From Bacteroidaceae bacterium (lineage in GTDB: Bacteria > Bacteroidota > Bacteroidia > Bacteroidales > Bacteroidaceae), in the NCBI GenBank assembly GCA_017466065.1, contig JAFTUV010000034.1, positions 1-64,000 of the forward strand: a stretch of 64,000 nucleotides of DNA, written 5' to 3'. The stretch's first letter is position 1. The number at the start of each line of letters is the position of its first letter. The position numbers and the translations under genes are program-made. The notes below the pieces were generated by a model that was not told where the DNA came from, searched no databases, and saw only the letters and a program-made list of their open reading frames with translations. Shown piece after piece: positions 47,474 to 56,514 of the stretch.

Positions 47474-48733
47474 ATGGGTGGGTTACAAGATTTTTTAATA
47501 CTTGTTACTTTTTTATTGGAAGCTGCTGTGCTTTTTTACATTGAGAAAAAGGCATGGCACACCTATTATACCCCTTTGAATTTTTTATTGATTCCATATA
47601 CCATAGTGCTCATTATAACAATTGTTGTTACTAATTGCAATTATGGTTTTGTTGAATTTTACTATCCAAGTATAATTATATGGAATATAGGTTTGCTCTT
47701 ATTTGCAATACCGAGCATTGTATTAAGTTACTTTTTTAGCAAGAATAACATAAACCTGAATGTTGAACATAAATCGTGTTCAATACAAAAAATGTTAATA
47801 ATAGCCTCTTTTATATTGGGATTATTATTTTTGGTTCATTTTATATCATTTAGAGGCTCTTCGGTATTAGGTTCAAGTGAATTCAGTCAAGGATTTAGTG
47901 GTGGCGGTCTTTGGGGGCATCTTCGCATCTTCACCATAGCTCTGTTGATAATGCTTATATATTTTGTAGAGCGCAAATATTGGTGGATGTCCATAATGAT
48001 ATTAGTATTCCTGCTTGTTGGTTTGGCTAATAATGTAAAAGGTTGGATAATAATACCTGTATTATCGGGCGTTTTTTTACGGTTGTATACGGGGAAGATG
48101 AAATTATCCATTCGATTGTTCCTTATAGTCTTTTTGGGTGGAATCTTATTGTTTTTTGTCTCCTATGGCTTGGCTATTATAATTGCATTCGGGAGAGAGT
48201 TTGATATGAACTTCTTTGATTTTATAATTGGTCACTTCTTTCACTATTTAACAAGTGGGGTGTTGGGGCTGAGTATGGATGCATATTATAATTTCCCGGA
48301 TATGGGTAATTTTGAAACGCTTTGGTCACCGGTAATAAATGTCATATATGTGATAATTGGGGAGGATAATTTTGTAAATCAGGTAAACCCCTTGTATTTT
48401 AATTCCGGTTTAAATGTTACCAATGTGAGAACATTCTTTGGAACGATATATATATATACAGATACGATAGAGTTTGTGTTCTATATATTGTTGTCAAGTA
48501 CGTTGATGTATTGTTTGAAATTGGCGATAGTGAAGTGGAATAATATATATATGTATACAATATACTTCTTTGAGTGTGGTTTATTGGCTATGGGGTGGTT
48601 TGAATTTTATTATTTTCATTTGATAGTTTTTGAGTTGCCTGTTCTTGTTCTGCTTCTGTGGTTTACCGATTGGTTGATATTTTCAAAAGAACGTAGCCCC
48701 AATGAGATATGCTGTGAAAAAGAGGCCTCTTGA
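47474..48733 (+). CDS. O-antigen/capsule polymerase (Wzy-like)
   Basis: The 419-residue protein has about ten to twelve membrane helices and a long periplasmic loop (about 265-330, containing YNFPDMGNFETLWSPVINVIY), as in oligosaccharide repeat-unit polymerases. Sequence is poorly conserved in this family, so the call rests on topology and position between wzz and wzx. It is very AT-rich, suggesting a horizontally acquired serotype-specific gene. Confidence 0.75.
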   Translation: MGGLQDFLILVTFLLEAAVLFYIEKKAWHTYYTPLNFLLIPYTIVLIITIVVTNCNYGFVEFYYPSIIIWNIGLLLFAIPSIVLSYFFSKNNINLNVEHKSCSIQKMLIIASFILGLLFLVHFISFRGSSVLGSSEFSQGFSGGGLWGHLRIFTIALLIMLIYFVERKYWWMSIMILVFLLVGLANNVKGWIIIPVLSGVFLRLYTGKMKLSIRLFLIVFLGGILLFFVSYGLAIIIAFGREFDMNFFDFIIGHFFHYLTSGVLGLSMDAYYNFPDMGNFETLWSPVINVIYVIIGEDNFVNQVNPLYFNSGLNVTNVRTFFGTIYIYTDTIEFVFYILLSSTLMYCLKLAIVKWNNIYMYTIYFFECGLLAMGWFEFYYFHLIVFELPVLVLLLWFTDWLIFSKERSPNEICCEKEAS

Positions 48734-48881
48734 ATACTTGTATTATAGTGAAATTTTATTATTGATGTTAAATAAGTCTTGATTGCTTGTCAACTACACA
48801 CTAATCTTATAAAGTAAACGAAAAATAATAAAAAAGTACGGTGTTGACACTGCTATTGCTGTAAATTATCCGATTTTAAAT

Positions 48882-49979
48882 ATGACTGCAACTTCTCAAC
48901 CCACAAAACGAATAGAATATATTGATGCCCTGCGAGGCTTTACTATGATACTGGTGGTTTTTTCCCACGTGGAAATGACTTCATTGGGATTTACCCCTCC
49001 AACATTTCTTAATAGCTTGTTTATGTCGTTCCGTATGCCGCTCTTCTTCTTTATAAGCGGTTTTATCGCCTATAAGGCGGGTGTCGAGTGGAACCGGGAT
49101 AAATGGTGCAGTATGAGCAAGAAAAAAATATTGGTGCAATTGGTACCTACCTTTATTTTCGGCTTAATTTACACTTATGCTTACTTTGGCGTCGATTTTC
49201 AGAGTTTTATCACTCATAATGGCAAATTGGGCTATTGGTTCACCATTGCGTTGCTCGAAATTTTCCTTATTGTATACACTGCAAATACTTTGTTGTATAC
49301 CCCAAACGAGAAAACTTTCCGCAAACGTATGGTTGTCGCTCTCATCCTGTTATCGGGCGGGTTGTTTATTGCAAAATTTGCTATTAAAATGCTTCCGGCA
49401 CTTAATGAAATTGGCAATATCTTTACATTGCATCATACATTCAACTATTTCCAATATTTTGCATTCGGATATATTTGTTCGATGTATAAAGAGGCTTTTA
49501 ATAAGAGCCTCGATAATAAGTTTGTCGTAACAGGCGTATTGCTTTTGTTTGCTGTGGGATTCTATGTGAAGCAGTGTTACATCGGTAATTTCGTGGGCAA
49601 TGGTCTTGATGTATGGAAACTGCTCGATACTTTTGCCGAGCTCATTCTTGGGTATTTGGGATTGCTTATTGTATATAACACAATAAGAAAATATCAGAAT
49701 TCCTTTACTGCGAATACAAAAATAGGTGCTTCGTTACAGTATATAGGAAAAAGAACCTTGGATATATATTTGTTGCATTATTTCCTGTTGCCTAATTTGT
49801 TGCTCGTAAGCGGTTTCCTGCAAACTTGGAATAATGTGGTTCTTGAACTGTTTGTCGGGGTTGCAGTGTCGTTGTTGGTTATATGCATTTGTCTGCTTAT
49901 AAGTAACATTCTGCGTACAAGTCCTATTCTGGCAGAATATCTATTCGGCGTAAAGGCAAAAAATAAACGCGTTAATTGA
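48882..49979 (+). CDS. Acyltransferase 3 family membrane protein
   Basis: The 365-residue protein has about ten membrane helices and the Acyl_transf_3 opening RIEYIDALRGFTMILVVFSHVE with the catalytic-type His. It contains FRMPLFFFISGFIAYKAG and YIGKRTLDIYLLHYFLLP. It probably O-acetylates or otherwise acylates a sugar of the repeat unit across the membrane. A 148-nt AT-rich gap precedes it. Confidence 0.88.
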   Translation: MTATSQPTKRIEYIDALRGFTMILVVFSHVEMTSLGFTPPTFLNSLFMSFRMPLFFFISGFIAYKAGVEWNRDKWCSMSKKKILVQLVPTFIFGLIYTYAYFGVDFQSFITHNGKLGYWFTIALLEIFLIVYTANTLLYTPNEKTFRKRMVVALILLSGGLFIAKFAIKMLPALNEIGNIFTLHHTFNYFQYFAFGYICSMYKEAFNKSLDNKFVVTGVLLLFAVGFYVKQCYIGNFVGNGLDVWKLLDTFAELILGYLGLLIVYNTIRKYQNSFTANTKIGASLQYIGKRTLDIYLLHYFLLPNLLLVSGFLQTWNNVVLELFVGVAVSLLVICICLLISNILRTSPILAEYLFGVKAKNKRVN

Positions 49980-50012
49980 AAATAAGCATGAGAAAAGGCT
50001 TGTGATGAAATA

Positions 50013-51269
50013 ATGAAACATAATTTACATAAAAACCGTCAACTGATAGAGAACTTCTTTTCGCTTTCGGTACTGAATGCATTGAATGTTCTTCTCCCAT
50101 TGATTACTTTGCCCTATATACTGTATGTTATAGGTAAGGGTAATTATGGCGCATACTCATATATATATACGATAATACAATATGTGATTTTGTTCAGCAC
50201 ATACGGTTTTAACTTCTCGGCCACAAAGCAGATTTCACAATGCCGAGACGATGCGGATGCTGTTTCCCGAATTTATAGTGCTGTTACGGCAAGCAAGGCT
50301 GTGATTGCAGTGGCGGTAATCGCAATATTGTTGCTGTTCTCTAAATTTGTGTTGAAAGACAGTGTTGGCGTTTTAATGTTTCTTTATGGCTTGGGGATGG
50401 TAGTGGGCGATGTGTTTACTCCTGTGTGGCTCTTTCAAGGGATGGAGCGTATGAAGTATATGACAATAGTGAATGCCTCCTCAAAAGTTCTGTTTACTAT
50501 TCTTATATTTATTGTAATACGTTCGGCCGATGATGCAAATTTGCTCATTCTGCTTAATTCTTGTGGCTACATTCTTGCCGGTGTGCTGAGCCTGTTTCTT
50601 GTGTATAAGCAATTTAACCTTCGCCTGCAATGGGTCAGATGGCGCGACATTGTATTACAGCTCAAAGATGGAAGCGCAGTCTTTGGCTCCACTTTCGGAA
50701 TGAACCTTTACAGGAACGCAAATGTAATTATACTGAAACAATTTGTGGGCGATGATATTGTCGGCATCTATTCGGCAGCCGAAAAGGTTATTAAAGGTTT
50801 CCAGTCTATAATATCTCCTGCGGCACAGGCTCTTTTCCCGCATTTAAGCCTACGTTTCAAGGGGCAGAGCTACAAGAGCAATATTGTGCTGTTGCGAAAA
50901 ATATCAATACCATTTACAGCTGTGGTGCTTGTGGTTACTTTGCTTGTATATATTTTTGCACCATTGATTTCTGATATTCTTTGTGGCAAGGAGTTTGTTG
51001 CTGCTGTGCCACTAATCCGCATAATGACTTTGGTGATATTTTTTGGCGAAATAAATTATCTTGTGGGAATTGTGGGGCTCATAAATATGAACGGGCAAAA
51101 CTATTTTTTTCGTTCGGTAATAATGACCGGCCTGTTCAGCGTGGCTTTTATGCTGTTGCTGGCTCCCTATTATGGTGCAACGGCTGCTGCTTGGGCAATG
51201 TCTTTGTCCGAGATATTGCTGTTTGTGCTATGTTTGTTTAGTTTGAATAGTGTAAGAAAAAAAGTATGA
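50013..51269 (+). CDS. Wzx-type polysaccharide flippase
   Basis: The 418-residue protein has about twelve membrane helices of the polysaccharide transport (MATE-like) fold, with NALNVLLPLITLPYILYVIGKGNYGAYSYIYT near the start. It moves undecaprenyl-linked repeat units across the inner membrane. It overlaps the next glycosyltransferase start by 4 nt. Confidence 0.88.
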   Translation: MKHNLHKNRQLIENFFSLSVLNALNVLLPLITLPYILYVIGKGNYGAYSYIYTIIQYVILFSTYGFNFSATKQISQCRDDADAVSRIYSAVTASKAVIAVAVIAILLLFSKFVLKDSVGVLMFLYGLGMVVGDVFTPVWLFQGMERMKYMTIVNASSKVLFTILIFIVIRSADDANLLILLNSCGYILAGVLSLFLVYKQFNLRLQWVRWRDIVLQLKDGSAVFGSTFGMNLYRNANVIILKQFVGDDIVGIYSAAEKVIKGFQSIISPAAQALFPHLSLRFKGQSYKSNIVLLRKISIPFTAVVLVVTLLVYIFAPLISDILCGKEFVAAVPLIRIMTLVIFFGEINYLVGIVGLINMNGQNYFFRSVIMTGLFSVAFMLLLAPYYGATAAAWAMSLSEILLFVLCLFSLNSVRKKV

Positions 51270-52210
51270 CTGCGATTATTATATTGAACTGGCACGGTGC
51301 CGATGATACTATTGCCTGTTTGGAGTCTTTAAGAAAGGCCGAAGGTGACTTCCGTGTGTACGTAGTGGATAATGGCTCTACCGACGACTCGGTGAACCGC
51401 ATATCTGCGTGGATAGATGCAAACACCGGGCTTGAGGTGGAACTTTGTCCTTTGGACAAGAATTATGGCTTTGCCAAAGGAAATAATAAAGGAATTGCGC
51501 GTGCAAGAACTTTGAACCCCGATAGCTATTTGTTGTTGAATAACGATACGGAGGTTGAACCCGATTTTCTTATACGTTTGCAAGACTTTTCGAAACGTAA
51601 CCCTCAATACAGAGTTCTCACTCCCCGGATAAATTATTATTACGATAAAAATAAAGTTTGGAATTGTGGCGGTCACCTTTTCTTTGGTTTCCGTAAATAT
51701 TATTATGCCGGTTCCCCGGCCTCGACTATAAAAGAGAAAGGTTATATTCCTGTATCATTTGTGACGGGCTGTGCCCTTTATTTCTATCCGGAAGTGTTGA
51801 ATGAGGAAGGTGCATTGTTTACCGAACGCTTTTTCTTCGGTGAAGAGGACTTTGAACTGTCTATGCGCTTGCATAAAGAGAACAAATACATAGCCTGCGT
51901 GCTCGATTCGTTGATATACCATAAGGTTGGCGCGTCGATAGGCCGGTCGCCATCCGTTTCGAAGGTGTATTTGCATAATCTTAATCGTTTTATAAACGTG
52001 CGTTTGCATTTTGGAGTGTTTAAATATGTATTGTGGCTGTTGTTGAGTGTTCCAATATTGTTTAAGCATCTGTATGGAGCTACAAACAATCTGGCTTTAT
52101 CTTTCAAATTGGCAAGGTCGCTTGTGTGTGATGCCTGCAAAAAGGATGGCGTTACACAAACAGATTTTAAAAAGATATTAAATGGTGAATATTTTACTTA
52201 TAAAGTATGA
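51266..52210 (+). CDS. GT2 family glycosyltransferase
   Basis: The 314-residue protein has GT2 motifs: AIIILNWHGADDTIACLESL, VVDNGSTDDS, KNYGFAKGNNKGI and LLNNDTEVEPDFL, with acceptor-site FFGEEDFELSMRL. It resembles rhamnosyltransferase-like enzymes. It overlaps both neighbours by 4 nt, so the wzx-GT-GT block is translationally coupled. Confidence 0.9.
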   Translation: MTAIIILNWHGADDTIACLESLRKAEGDFRVYVVDNGSTDDSVNRISAWIDANTGLEVELCPLDKNYGFAKGNNKGIARARTLNPDSYLLLNNDTEVEPDFLIRLQDFSKRNPQYRVLTPRINYYYDKNKVWNCGGHLFFGFRKYYYAGSPASTIKEKGYIPVSFVTGCALYFYPEVLNEEGALFTERFFFGEEDFELSMRLHKENKYIACVLDSLIYHKVGASIGRSPSVSKVYLHNLNRFINVRLHFGVFKYVLWLLLSVPILFKHLYGATNNLALSFKLARSLVCDACKKDGVTQTDFKKILNGEYFTYKV

Positions 52211-53079
52211 AATATGTTAGAATTCTGTGGTCATATATATGTGGCCTTTGCTATATTGCGTTATTGAAACTTCTGCCTAAGAAACCATTGAAGAAAGAGG
52301 CGGGCAAGGAGCATCCGCACATGGTTGTTACGTTGACAAGCTATGGAAGGCGTGTAGGTACGACGGTTATCAATGTGCTCGCGTCGTTGTTGGTGCAGAC
52401 TCGCCGTCCCGATAGAATAATACTTTGGTTGGATGATGTCAATTTTAATTCGAACAATGTACCTGAAAGACTTGCAACATTCTGTAAGAAATATGGAGTG
52501 GAAATACGTTTTTGCGAAGATGTACGTTCCTATAAGAAACTTATCCCTACATTGCAGTTGTGCCCCGATGATATATTGGTAACAGTAGATGATGACCTTG
52601 TCTACAAAAGGGGATTGTTGAAGAAATTGTATGAGGCTCATCTGGAAACGCCTACACAAATACTATGTACATTGGCCCACGCTCCACGTTATTGTAATAA
52701 AAAATTCTTGCCTTATCGTGAGTGGAAGCAGAATGTAACATCGATGCAGGGTGGTGGAATATTCCCCTTGGGCGGTGCCGGAACTCTTTATCCTCCTCAT
52801 TCATTGCATAGCGATGTTACTAAAAAGGAGTTGTATATGCAGTTGACACCACAGGCCGATGATATATGGTTCTGGGCAATGGCTGTTATGGCAGGAACAA
52901 AGCACCGTTTAATAGATTTTGGATATTCATTCTATCAAATAGATTTGTTGTATCAGAAACTGCACCGTAATGCTTCTCTAATGTCCTCAAACTTGCACAA
53001 GGATTGCAATGATATGCAGATTAAAAATATATCGGAATATTATGAGGGACTGTTTGATAAGTGGATGAGTCTTTCTTGA
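52207..53079 (+). CDS. Putative glycosyltransferase (GT-A fold)
   Basis: The 290-residue protein opens with a hydrophobic segment and a VVTLTSYGRRVGTTVINVLASLLVQTRRPDRIILWLDD region. A metal-binding LVTVDDDLVY motif follows, then an acceptor site ADDIWFWAMAVMAG. The pattern fits a small glycosyltransferase family seen in capsule loci. Sugar specificity is unknown. It is the last gene before the convergent terminator. Confidence 0.78.
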   Translation: MKYVRILWSYICGLCYIALLKLLPKKPLKKEAGKEHPHMVVTLTSYGRRVGTTVINVLASLLVQTRRPDRIILWLDDVNFNSNNVPERLATFCKKYGVEIRFCEDVRSYKKLIPTLQLCPDDILVTVDDDLVYKRGLLKKLYEAHLETPTQILCTLAHAPRYCNKKFLPYREWKQNVTSMQGGGIFPLGGAGTLYPPHSLHSDVTKKELYMQLTPQADDIWFWAMAVMAGTKHRLIDFGYSFYQIDLLYQKLHRNASLMSSNLHKDCNDMQIKNISEYYEGLFDKWMSLS

Positions 53080-53095
53080 CTATATTGTATTAAAA

Positions 53096-53128
53096 GGGAG
53101 TGAGTCACAAAGACTCACTCCCTGCTTT
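53096..53128. terminator. Bidirectional terminator at convergent gene ends
   Basis: The 11-bp perfect arms at 53096-53106 and 53112-53122 with a 5-nt loop are followed by TGCTTTTTA on the plus strand and TTTTAAT on the minus strand. The acetyltransferase stop codon (53117-53115) lies inside the downstream arm. Confidence 0.85.
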
Positions 53129-53648
53129 TTATTAGCTTTGACGGATTGCCGCCTACAATTGAATATTCAGGGAAATCTTTACATAAAACACAACCACCTG
53201 CAATGATACTGCCTTTTCTTATGGTTCGCCCCGGCATTATGAGTACTTGACAACCAACCCAAACATCATCCTCTATTATGACAGGTTTACGTTCTGTGTC
53301 ACCTTGTTGTATAATGGGAATGTCAATGCGGTCGAATTTGTGGTTCCTGTCGAGTATTGTTACATCGGGCCCCATCATAACATCGTTGCCGATTGTTATG
53401 TTGTTGGGAACCCGACAATTTTTGCCAAGCCCGGAATTGTTGCCGATAACAATCTCAACTCCGGTATTAAAATATGCACCACGTTCAATGTTGACATTCT
53501 TCCCACAAGACTTGAATATGTGCTTGCAACACCAATATCGCATCTTACGGCCTACCGAAGGGCGTGAGGGTAAATGCCTTGCAAAGCCATAATAAAGAGA
53601 AAGAAAAAAAATCTGTTTGAATGATATCTGGCTGCCGTTGATTATCAT
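53115..53648 (-). CDS. WcaF-like hexapeptide acetyltransferase
   Basis: The 177-residue protein has left-handed beta-helix repeats (GKNVNIERGAYFNTGVEIVIGNNSGLGKNCRVPNNITIGND) and the acetyl-CoA site region VIIEDDVWVGCQVLIMPGRTIRKGSIIAGGCVL, ending SIVGGNPSKLI. It resembles colanic-acid-type acetyltransferases. It is the only minus-strand gene in the capsule locus and has its own promoter. Confidence 0.88.
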   Translation of the reverse strand: MIINGSQISFKQIFFLSLYYGFARHLPSRPSVGRKMRYWCCKHIFKSCGKNVNIERGAYFNTGVEIVIGNNSGLGKNCRVPNNITIGNDVMMGPDVTILDRNHKFDRIDIPIIQQGDTERKPVIIEDDVWVGCQVLIMPGRTIRKGSIIAGGCVLCKDFPEYSIVGGNPSKLIKSRE

Positions 53649-53681
53649 ACTGTATTCTTTTTTTTTGTAAATTCTTATCTA

Positions 53682-53712
53682 CAAAAGTAAATGATTTTTG
53701 CAATATAGACAA
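53682..53712 (-). promoter_or_regulatory. Promoter of the acetyltransferase gene
   Basis: On the minus strand TTG (53712-53710), 20 nt and TACTTTTG (53689-53682) match the consensus, giving a short leader. Confidence 0.75.
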
Positions 53713-53783
53713 GGGGTGGGGCTTTTTATAACTTCATTTTGGTTCATCCTTGTTGTGCTGCTGTTTTTTTTCTTATCTGTATG

Positions 53784-53812
53784 TTGTGTTAAAGAATTAT
53801 TATTTATATTTG
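53784..53812 (+). promoter_or_regulatory. Promoter of the last glycosyltransferase gene
   Basis: TTG (53784-53786), 18 nt and TATATTTG (53805-53812) fit the consensus. The ~165-nt leader to 53981 has no gene I can support. This and the minus-strand promoter occupy the 333-nt gap. Confidence 0.65.
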
Positions 53813-53981
53813 CGGTAAACCACGAATATAGACTGCACTCGCTGAAAAATGCTCCAAAGTAAACTTCGTGCATCTTGCTCGTTTGTATGTACATTTGTGG
53901 TAATGGGCAGGCGTGTGGTGAAACCTGTGTCCGGTATCGAAAATATTGCTTGTCTTTTTTTGATATAATAAAATAGTATCG

Positions 53982-55169
53982 ATGAAAGTACTTATAGTGT
54001 CGTTTTATTACGAGCCCGAGCTTGGGGCAGCCCCCAGCCGCATAACAAACCTTGCCAAGGGATTGAAGGCTATTGGCGTGGATGTAGATGTCCTCACCTG
54101 TATGCCCAATTATCCCAAGGGTAAGATATTCAAGGGGTATAAAGGCCGTTTTTCAAAGAAAGAGGTTATCGACGGGATAAATATCTATCGCTATTGGACA
54201 TACGCCACTGTGTCGAAGAACCCCTTTAAGCGTGTGCTGGCGATGACCTCGTATGCTGCCACAATGTGGACCTTTGCCTTTAAGCGCAAGCTCATAAAGA
54301 GTTACGACCGTGTTATAATACAGTCGCCTCCCATTCTTGTGGCAGCGTCGGCGATAAGGCTTTTTGGAAAATGCTTCGGCAAACAGACTGTTCTGAATGT
54401 CTCCGACCTGTGGCCAATGTCGGCCGTGGAGCTTGGGTTTGTGCGCGAGGGCAGTCGTTCCTATAAGGTGTTGTCGCGCCTCGAACGTTACATATACGGG
54501 AATGCTTCGGCGGTGATGGGGCAGTCGCAGGAGATTGTTGACCACGTGCTTGCAATGTTCCCCGGCAAGAGAACTTTCCTGTATCGCAATCTGCAACCCG
54601 AACATAATGGCGAGGTGGTTGCCAAGAAACGCAACACTCCGCTTAAAATAGTGTATGCCGGTCTTTTTGGTGTGGCGCAGGATATATATGCGTTGTTGCG
54701 CTCTGTCGATTTTAAGGCGCTGGGAGTCGAAATGCACCTTTATGGCGGTGGTAATCAGGCGAAAGATATTCAAGAGTATATAAAGAATGGCGACAAGAAT
54801 ATATGGTACCACGGCTATCTCTCGAAGGTGGAAATGAGCCGTGAGTTAAGGAGATATGACCTCTCGATAATTCCTCTTGCCGCTCACATCTATGGTGCGG
54901 TGCCTTCAAAGATATTCGACCTCTTGCCCGAGGGTATTCCCATTTTGTTTAGCGGTGAGGGCGAGGGTGCACGCCTTGTCGAGGAGTGTGGCTTTGGGCT
55001 TGTTTCCAAACACGGCGATTATGCTGCCTTGGCACGCAATATTGAAACCTTCGCAGGGATGAGCGAGGAGGACTATTTGAAGTATGTCGATAATTGCTTG
55101 GCCGAATCGCGCACAACGTTCTCCTTCTCGAACCAGATGGAGCGTTTCTGTAAATTCTTGAATGAATGA
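53982..55169 (+). CDS. GT4 family glycosyltransferase (WbuB-like)
   Basis: The 395-residue GT-B protein has the N-terminal GAAPSRITNLAKGLKAIGVDVDVLT region and LNVSDLWPMSAVELGF. The C-terminal half has IVYAGLFGVAQDIYALL and YGAVPSKIFDLLPEGIPILF, typical of WbuB/WcaI-like enzymes that often transfer N-acetyl-fucosamine-type sugars. It is transcribed separately from the main operon. Confidence 0.9.
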   Translation: MKVLIVSFYYEPELGAAPSRITNLAKGLKAIGVDVDVLTCMPNYPKGKIFKGYKGRFSKKEVIDGINIYRYWTYATVSKNPFKRVLAMTSYAATMWTFAFKRKLIKSYDRVIIQSPPILVAASAIRLFGKCFGKQTVLNVSDLWPMSAVELGFVREGSRSYKVLSRLERYIYGNASAVMGQSQEIVDHVLAMFPGKRTFLYRNLQPEHNGEVVAKKRNTPLKIVYAGLFGVAQDIYALLRSVDFKALGVEMHLYGGGNQAKDIQEYIKNGDKNIWYHGYLSKVEMSRELRRYDLSIIPLAAHIYGAVPSKIFDLLPEGIPILFSGEGEGARLVEECGFGLVSKHGDYAALARNIETFAGMSEEDYLKYVDNCLAESRTTFSFSNQMERFCKFLNE

Positions 55170-55184
55170 TTTTTCCTCTTTTAT

Positions 55185-55229
55185 AAACCATTCCACAACC
55201 CTTCAAAGAGTTGTGGGATGGTTTTTTTG
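55185..55229 (+). terminator. Terminator of the capsule locus
   Basis: The 15-bp arms at 55185-55199 and 55210-55224 (one wobble) run into a T-tract, 15 nt after the glycosyltransferase stop. Confidence 0.85.
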
Positions 55230-55266
55230 TGATGGACCGGCATTTACGGATAGATGTCCCGAAGAT

Positions 55267-55839
55267 TTATCTCTTTTGAATAAAATCCTTTACTTTTTTT
55301 AATTCATTCCACTCGGCCAATTTATAACACCCATTCTTGTCGTACCATTCCTCAATGTCACATATTTCGGATATTATAGATTCGATATTGTCGGTTGAAC
55401 CTTCTGATAGTGATGCGTTAATCTCTCGCAGACGAGCCAATTTGGCCTCACGTGAAGATGTCCCGGTCCCAGTGTCGGCTGATGCAGTAACATCGTGGTT
55501 GAAAAATTCGACAATGGTTGCCGAGGCGGTCAATGTCTTTTTTATAATAATTCCTAAAAAGAATTTATAAGTTGTTTTGATGCGAATGTCTGCCAAAGCC
55601 TGATAGGGTTGCAATTGTGCTTCTGTTATCAATATTTCTACAACATCGGCATTCTCTTTCTGTGACAGGCCGCCAACTATTCCCAAGAAATAAAAAGCCG
55701 AAGTGCTTGCGCTGACCTGTCTGATGAATTTAAAATTACCTTGGTTTATTGCAACCGTTTGCGGTGTTGAAATAGAGGTTGAGCCTATGCAAGAAGATAG
55801 TAATATCGCTGAAATTACGATTAGAAGATGTTTTTTCAT
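55267..55839 (-). CDS. Putative lipoprotein of unknown function
   Basis: The 190-residue protein has lipobox signal MKKHLLIVISAILLSSC. A conserved-looking region NQGNFKFIRQVSASTSAFYFLGIVGGLSQKENADVVE follows, then a beta/alpha pattern and a charged helical C-terminus (EEWYDKNGCYKLAEWNELKKVKDFIQKR). It resembles small Bacteroidetes lipoproteins of the DUF6567 type, uncertainly. GAGGAAA lies before the ATG; further upstream a 13-bp unit is directly repeated (55855-55867, 55871-55883). Confidence 0.65.
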   Translation of the reverse strand: MKKHLLIVISAILLSSCIGSTSISTPQTVAINQGNFKFIRQVSASTSAFYFLGIVGGLSQKENADVVEILITEAQLQPYQALADIRIKTTYKFFLGIIIKKTLTASATIVEFFNHDVTASADTGTGTSSREAKLARLREINASLSEGSTDNIESIISEICDIEEWYDKNGCYKLAEWNELKKVKDFIQKR

Positions 55840-55908
55840 TGTATTTCCTCAAAATTTTACGTTGAGCCCTTTTTACGTTGAGCTCAACTGTGCTGTTCTT
55901 GTAAAAAT

Positions 55909-55954
55909 AAAACGGAGAGAATTTTTCAACTCTCTCCGATTCTGTACCCCAGAC
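55909..55954. repeat. attL of the integrated element
   Basis: Positions 55909-55949 match 60921-60961 at 37 of 41 bases, ending in the shared core GTACCC (55944-55949). The left part is chromosomal and forms a hairpin with GAAA loop on the minus strand (arms around 55914-55938), the presumed original tRNA-Leu terminator. The right part from 55950 belongs to the element. Confidence 0.7.
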
Positions 55955-56102
55955 AAAAGTTTTCTCGAAAGAATTTTTAGAGGATTTGGAAAAGATTTGG
56001 GAGTTACGCCACTTTATTCCTGACCCTACAAAACTTGAATATGCCAACTGTGATTGCGCTCCTTGTTCACGCTACAAGGGAGAAATCTTACAAGGTTGGT
56101 AA
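55950..56102 (+). pseudogene. Detached 3' end of the large serine recombinase gene
   Basis: From the att core GTA CCC, in the same codon phase as in the recombinase at the other end, 50 codons stay open (QTKVFSKEFLEDLEKIWE ... CDCAPCSRYKGEILQGW) and stop with TAA at 56100-56102. No start is available at this end: an in-frame TAA lies at 55908-55910. A plus-strand terminator follows 26 nt later. In a circular form these codons would complete the recombinase to about 557 residues. Not a decayed gene but, by inference, a reversible split. Confidence 0.65.
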
Positions 56103-56128
56103 TGGTATCAAATAGCAAAATTGCACTT

Positions 56129-56153
56129 ACACCCCCTCGTGGGGTGTTTTTAT
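56129..56153 (+). terminator. Terminator after the detached recombinase tail
   Basis: ACACCCC (56129-56135) pairs with GGGGTGT (56141-56147) followed by TTTTTAT. In the integrated state no complete plus-strand gene precedes it, supporting the view that it ends the recombinase gene of the circular form. Confidence 0.8.
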
Positions 56154-56216
56154 CTATGTAACCCCTATCGCTTATTACAAAACCATTTATAGTAGTATAG
56201 GTAAAACAGTTTTTCG

Positions 56217-56232
56217 TTTTTTGTACAAAAAA
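56217..56232. repeat. 16-bp perfect palindrome upstream of the rep region
   Basis: Six T, GTAC and six A form a perfect palindrome in the very AT-rich leader of the replication genes. It could be an operator or part of an origin; no iterons are clear. Confidence 0.4.
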
Positions 56233-56319
56233 TATTTTTCAAAAAAGTTACTTACTATTTACTCTTTTTCTACTTATGCTACTATTTATATATAAATAAC
56301 AATATAAAATTTAATAATC

Positions 56320-56514
56320 ATGCGTAAATATCGTGAATTAAAAGATGATACCAAACAGCGTATCAGTCAATCCCTAAAAGGGCGTGGTTTAACAGACAGC
56401 CACAAACAAGCCATCAGCGATGGCATCAGGGCATATTGGAGTACAATCCCCAATAAGCCCAACAATGAAAATAACGAGAGTAAAAACCTTTTTAATGATG
56501 AAAAGAGTATGTAA
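56320..56514 (+). CDS. Small NUMOD3-like protein
   Basis: The 64-residue protein has one NUMOD3-type helix-turn motif (DTKQRISQSLKGRGLTDSHKQAISDGIRAYW), known as a DNA-binding add-on of homing endonucleases. It has no nuclease domain. It precedes and overlaps the rep frame, so it may act as an accessory of replication or as its regulator. Function unknown. Confidence 0.6.
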   Translation: MRKYRELKDDTKQRISQSLKGRGLTDSHKQAISDGIRAYWSTIPNKPNNENNESKNLFNDEKSM

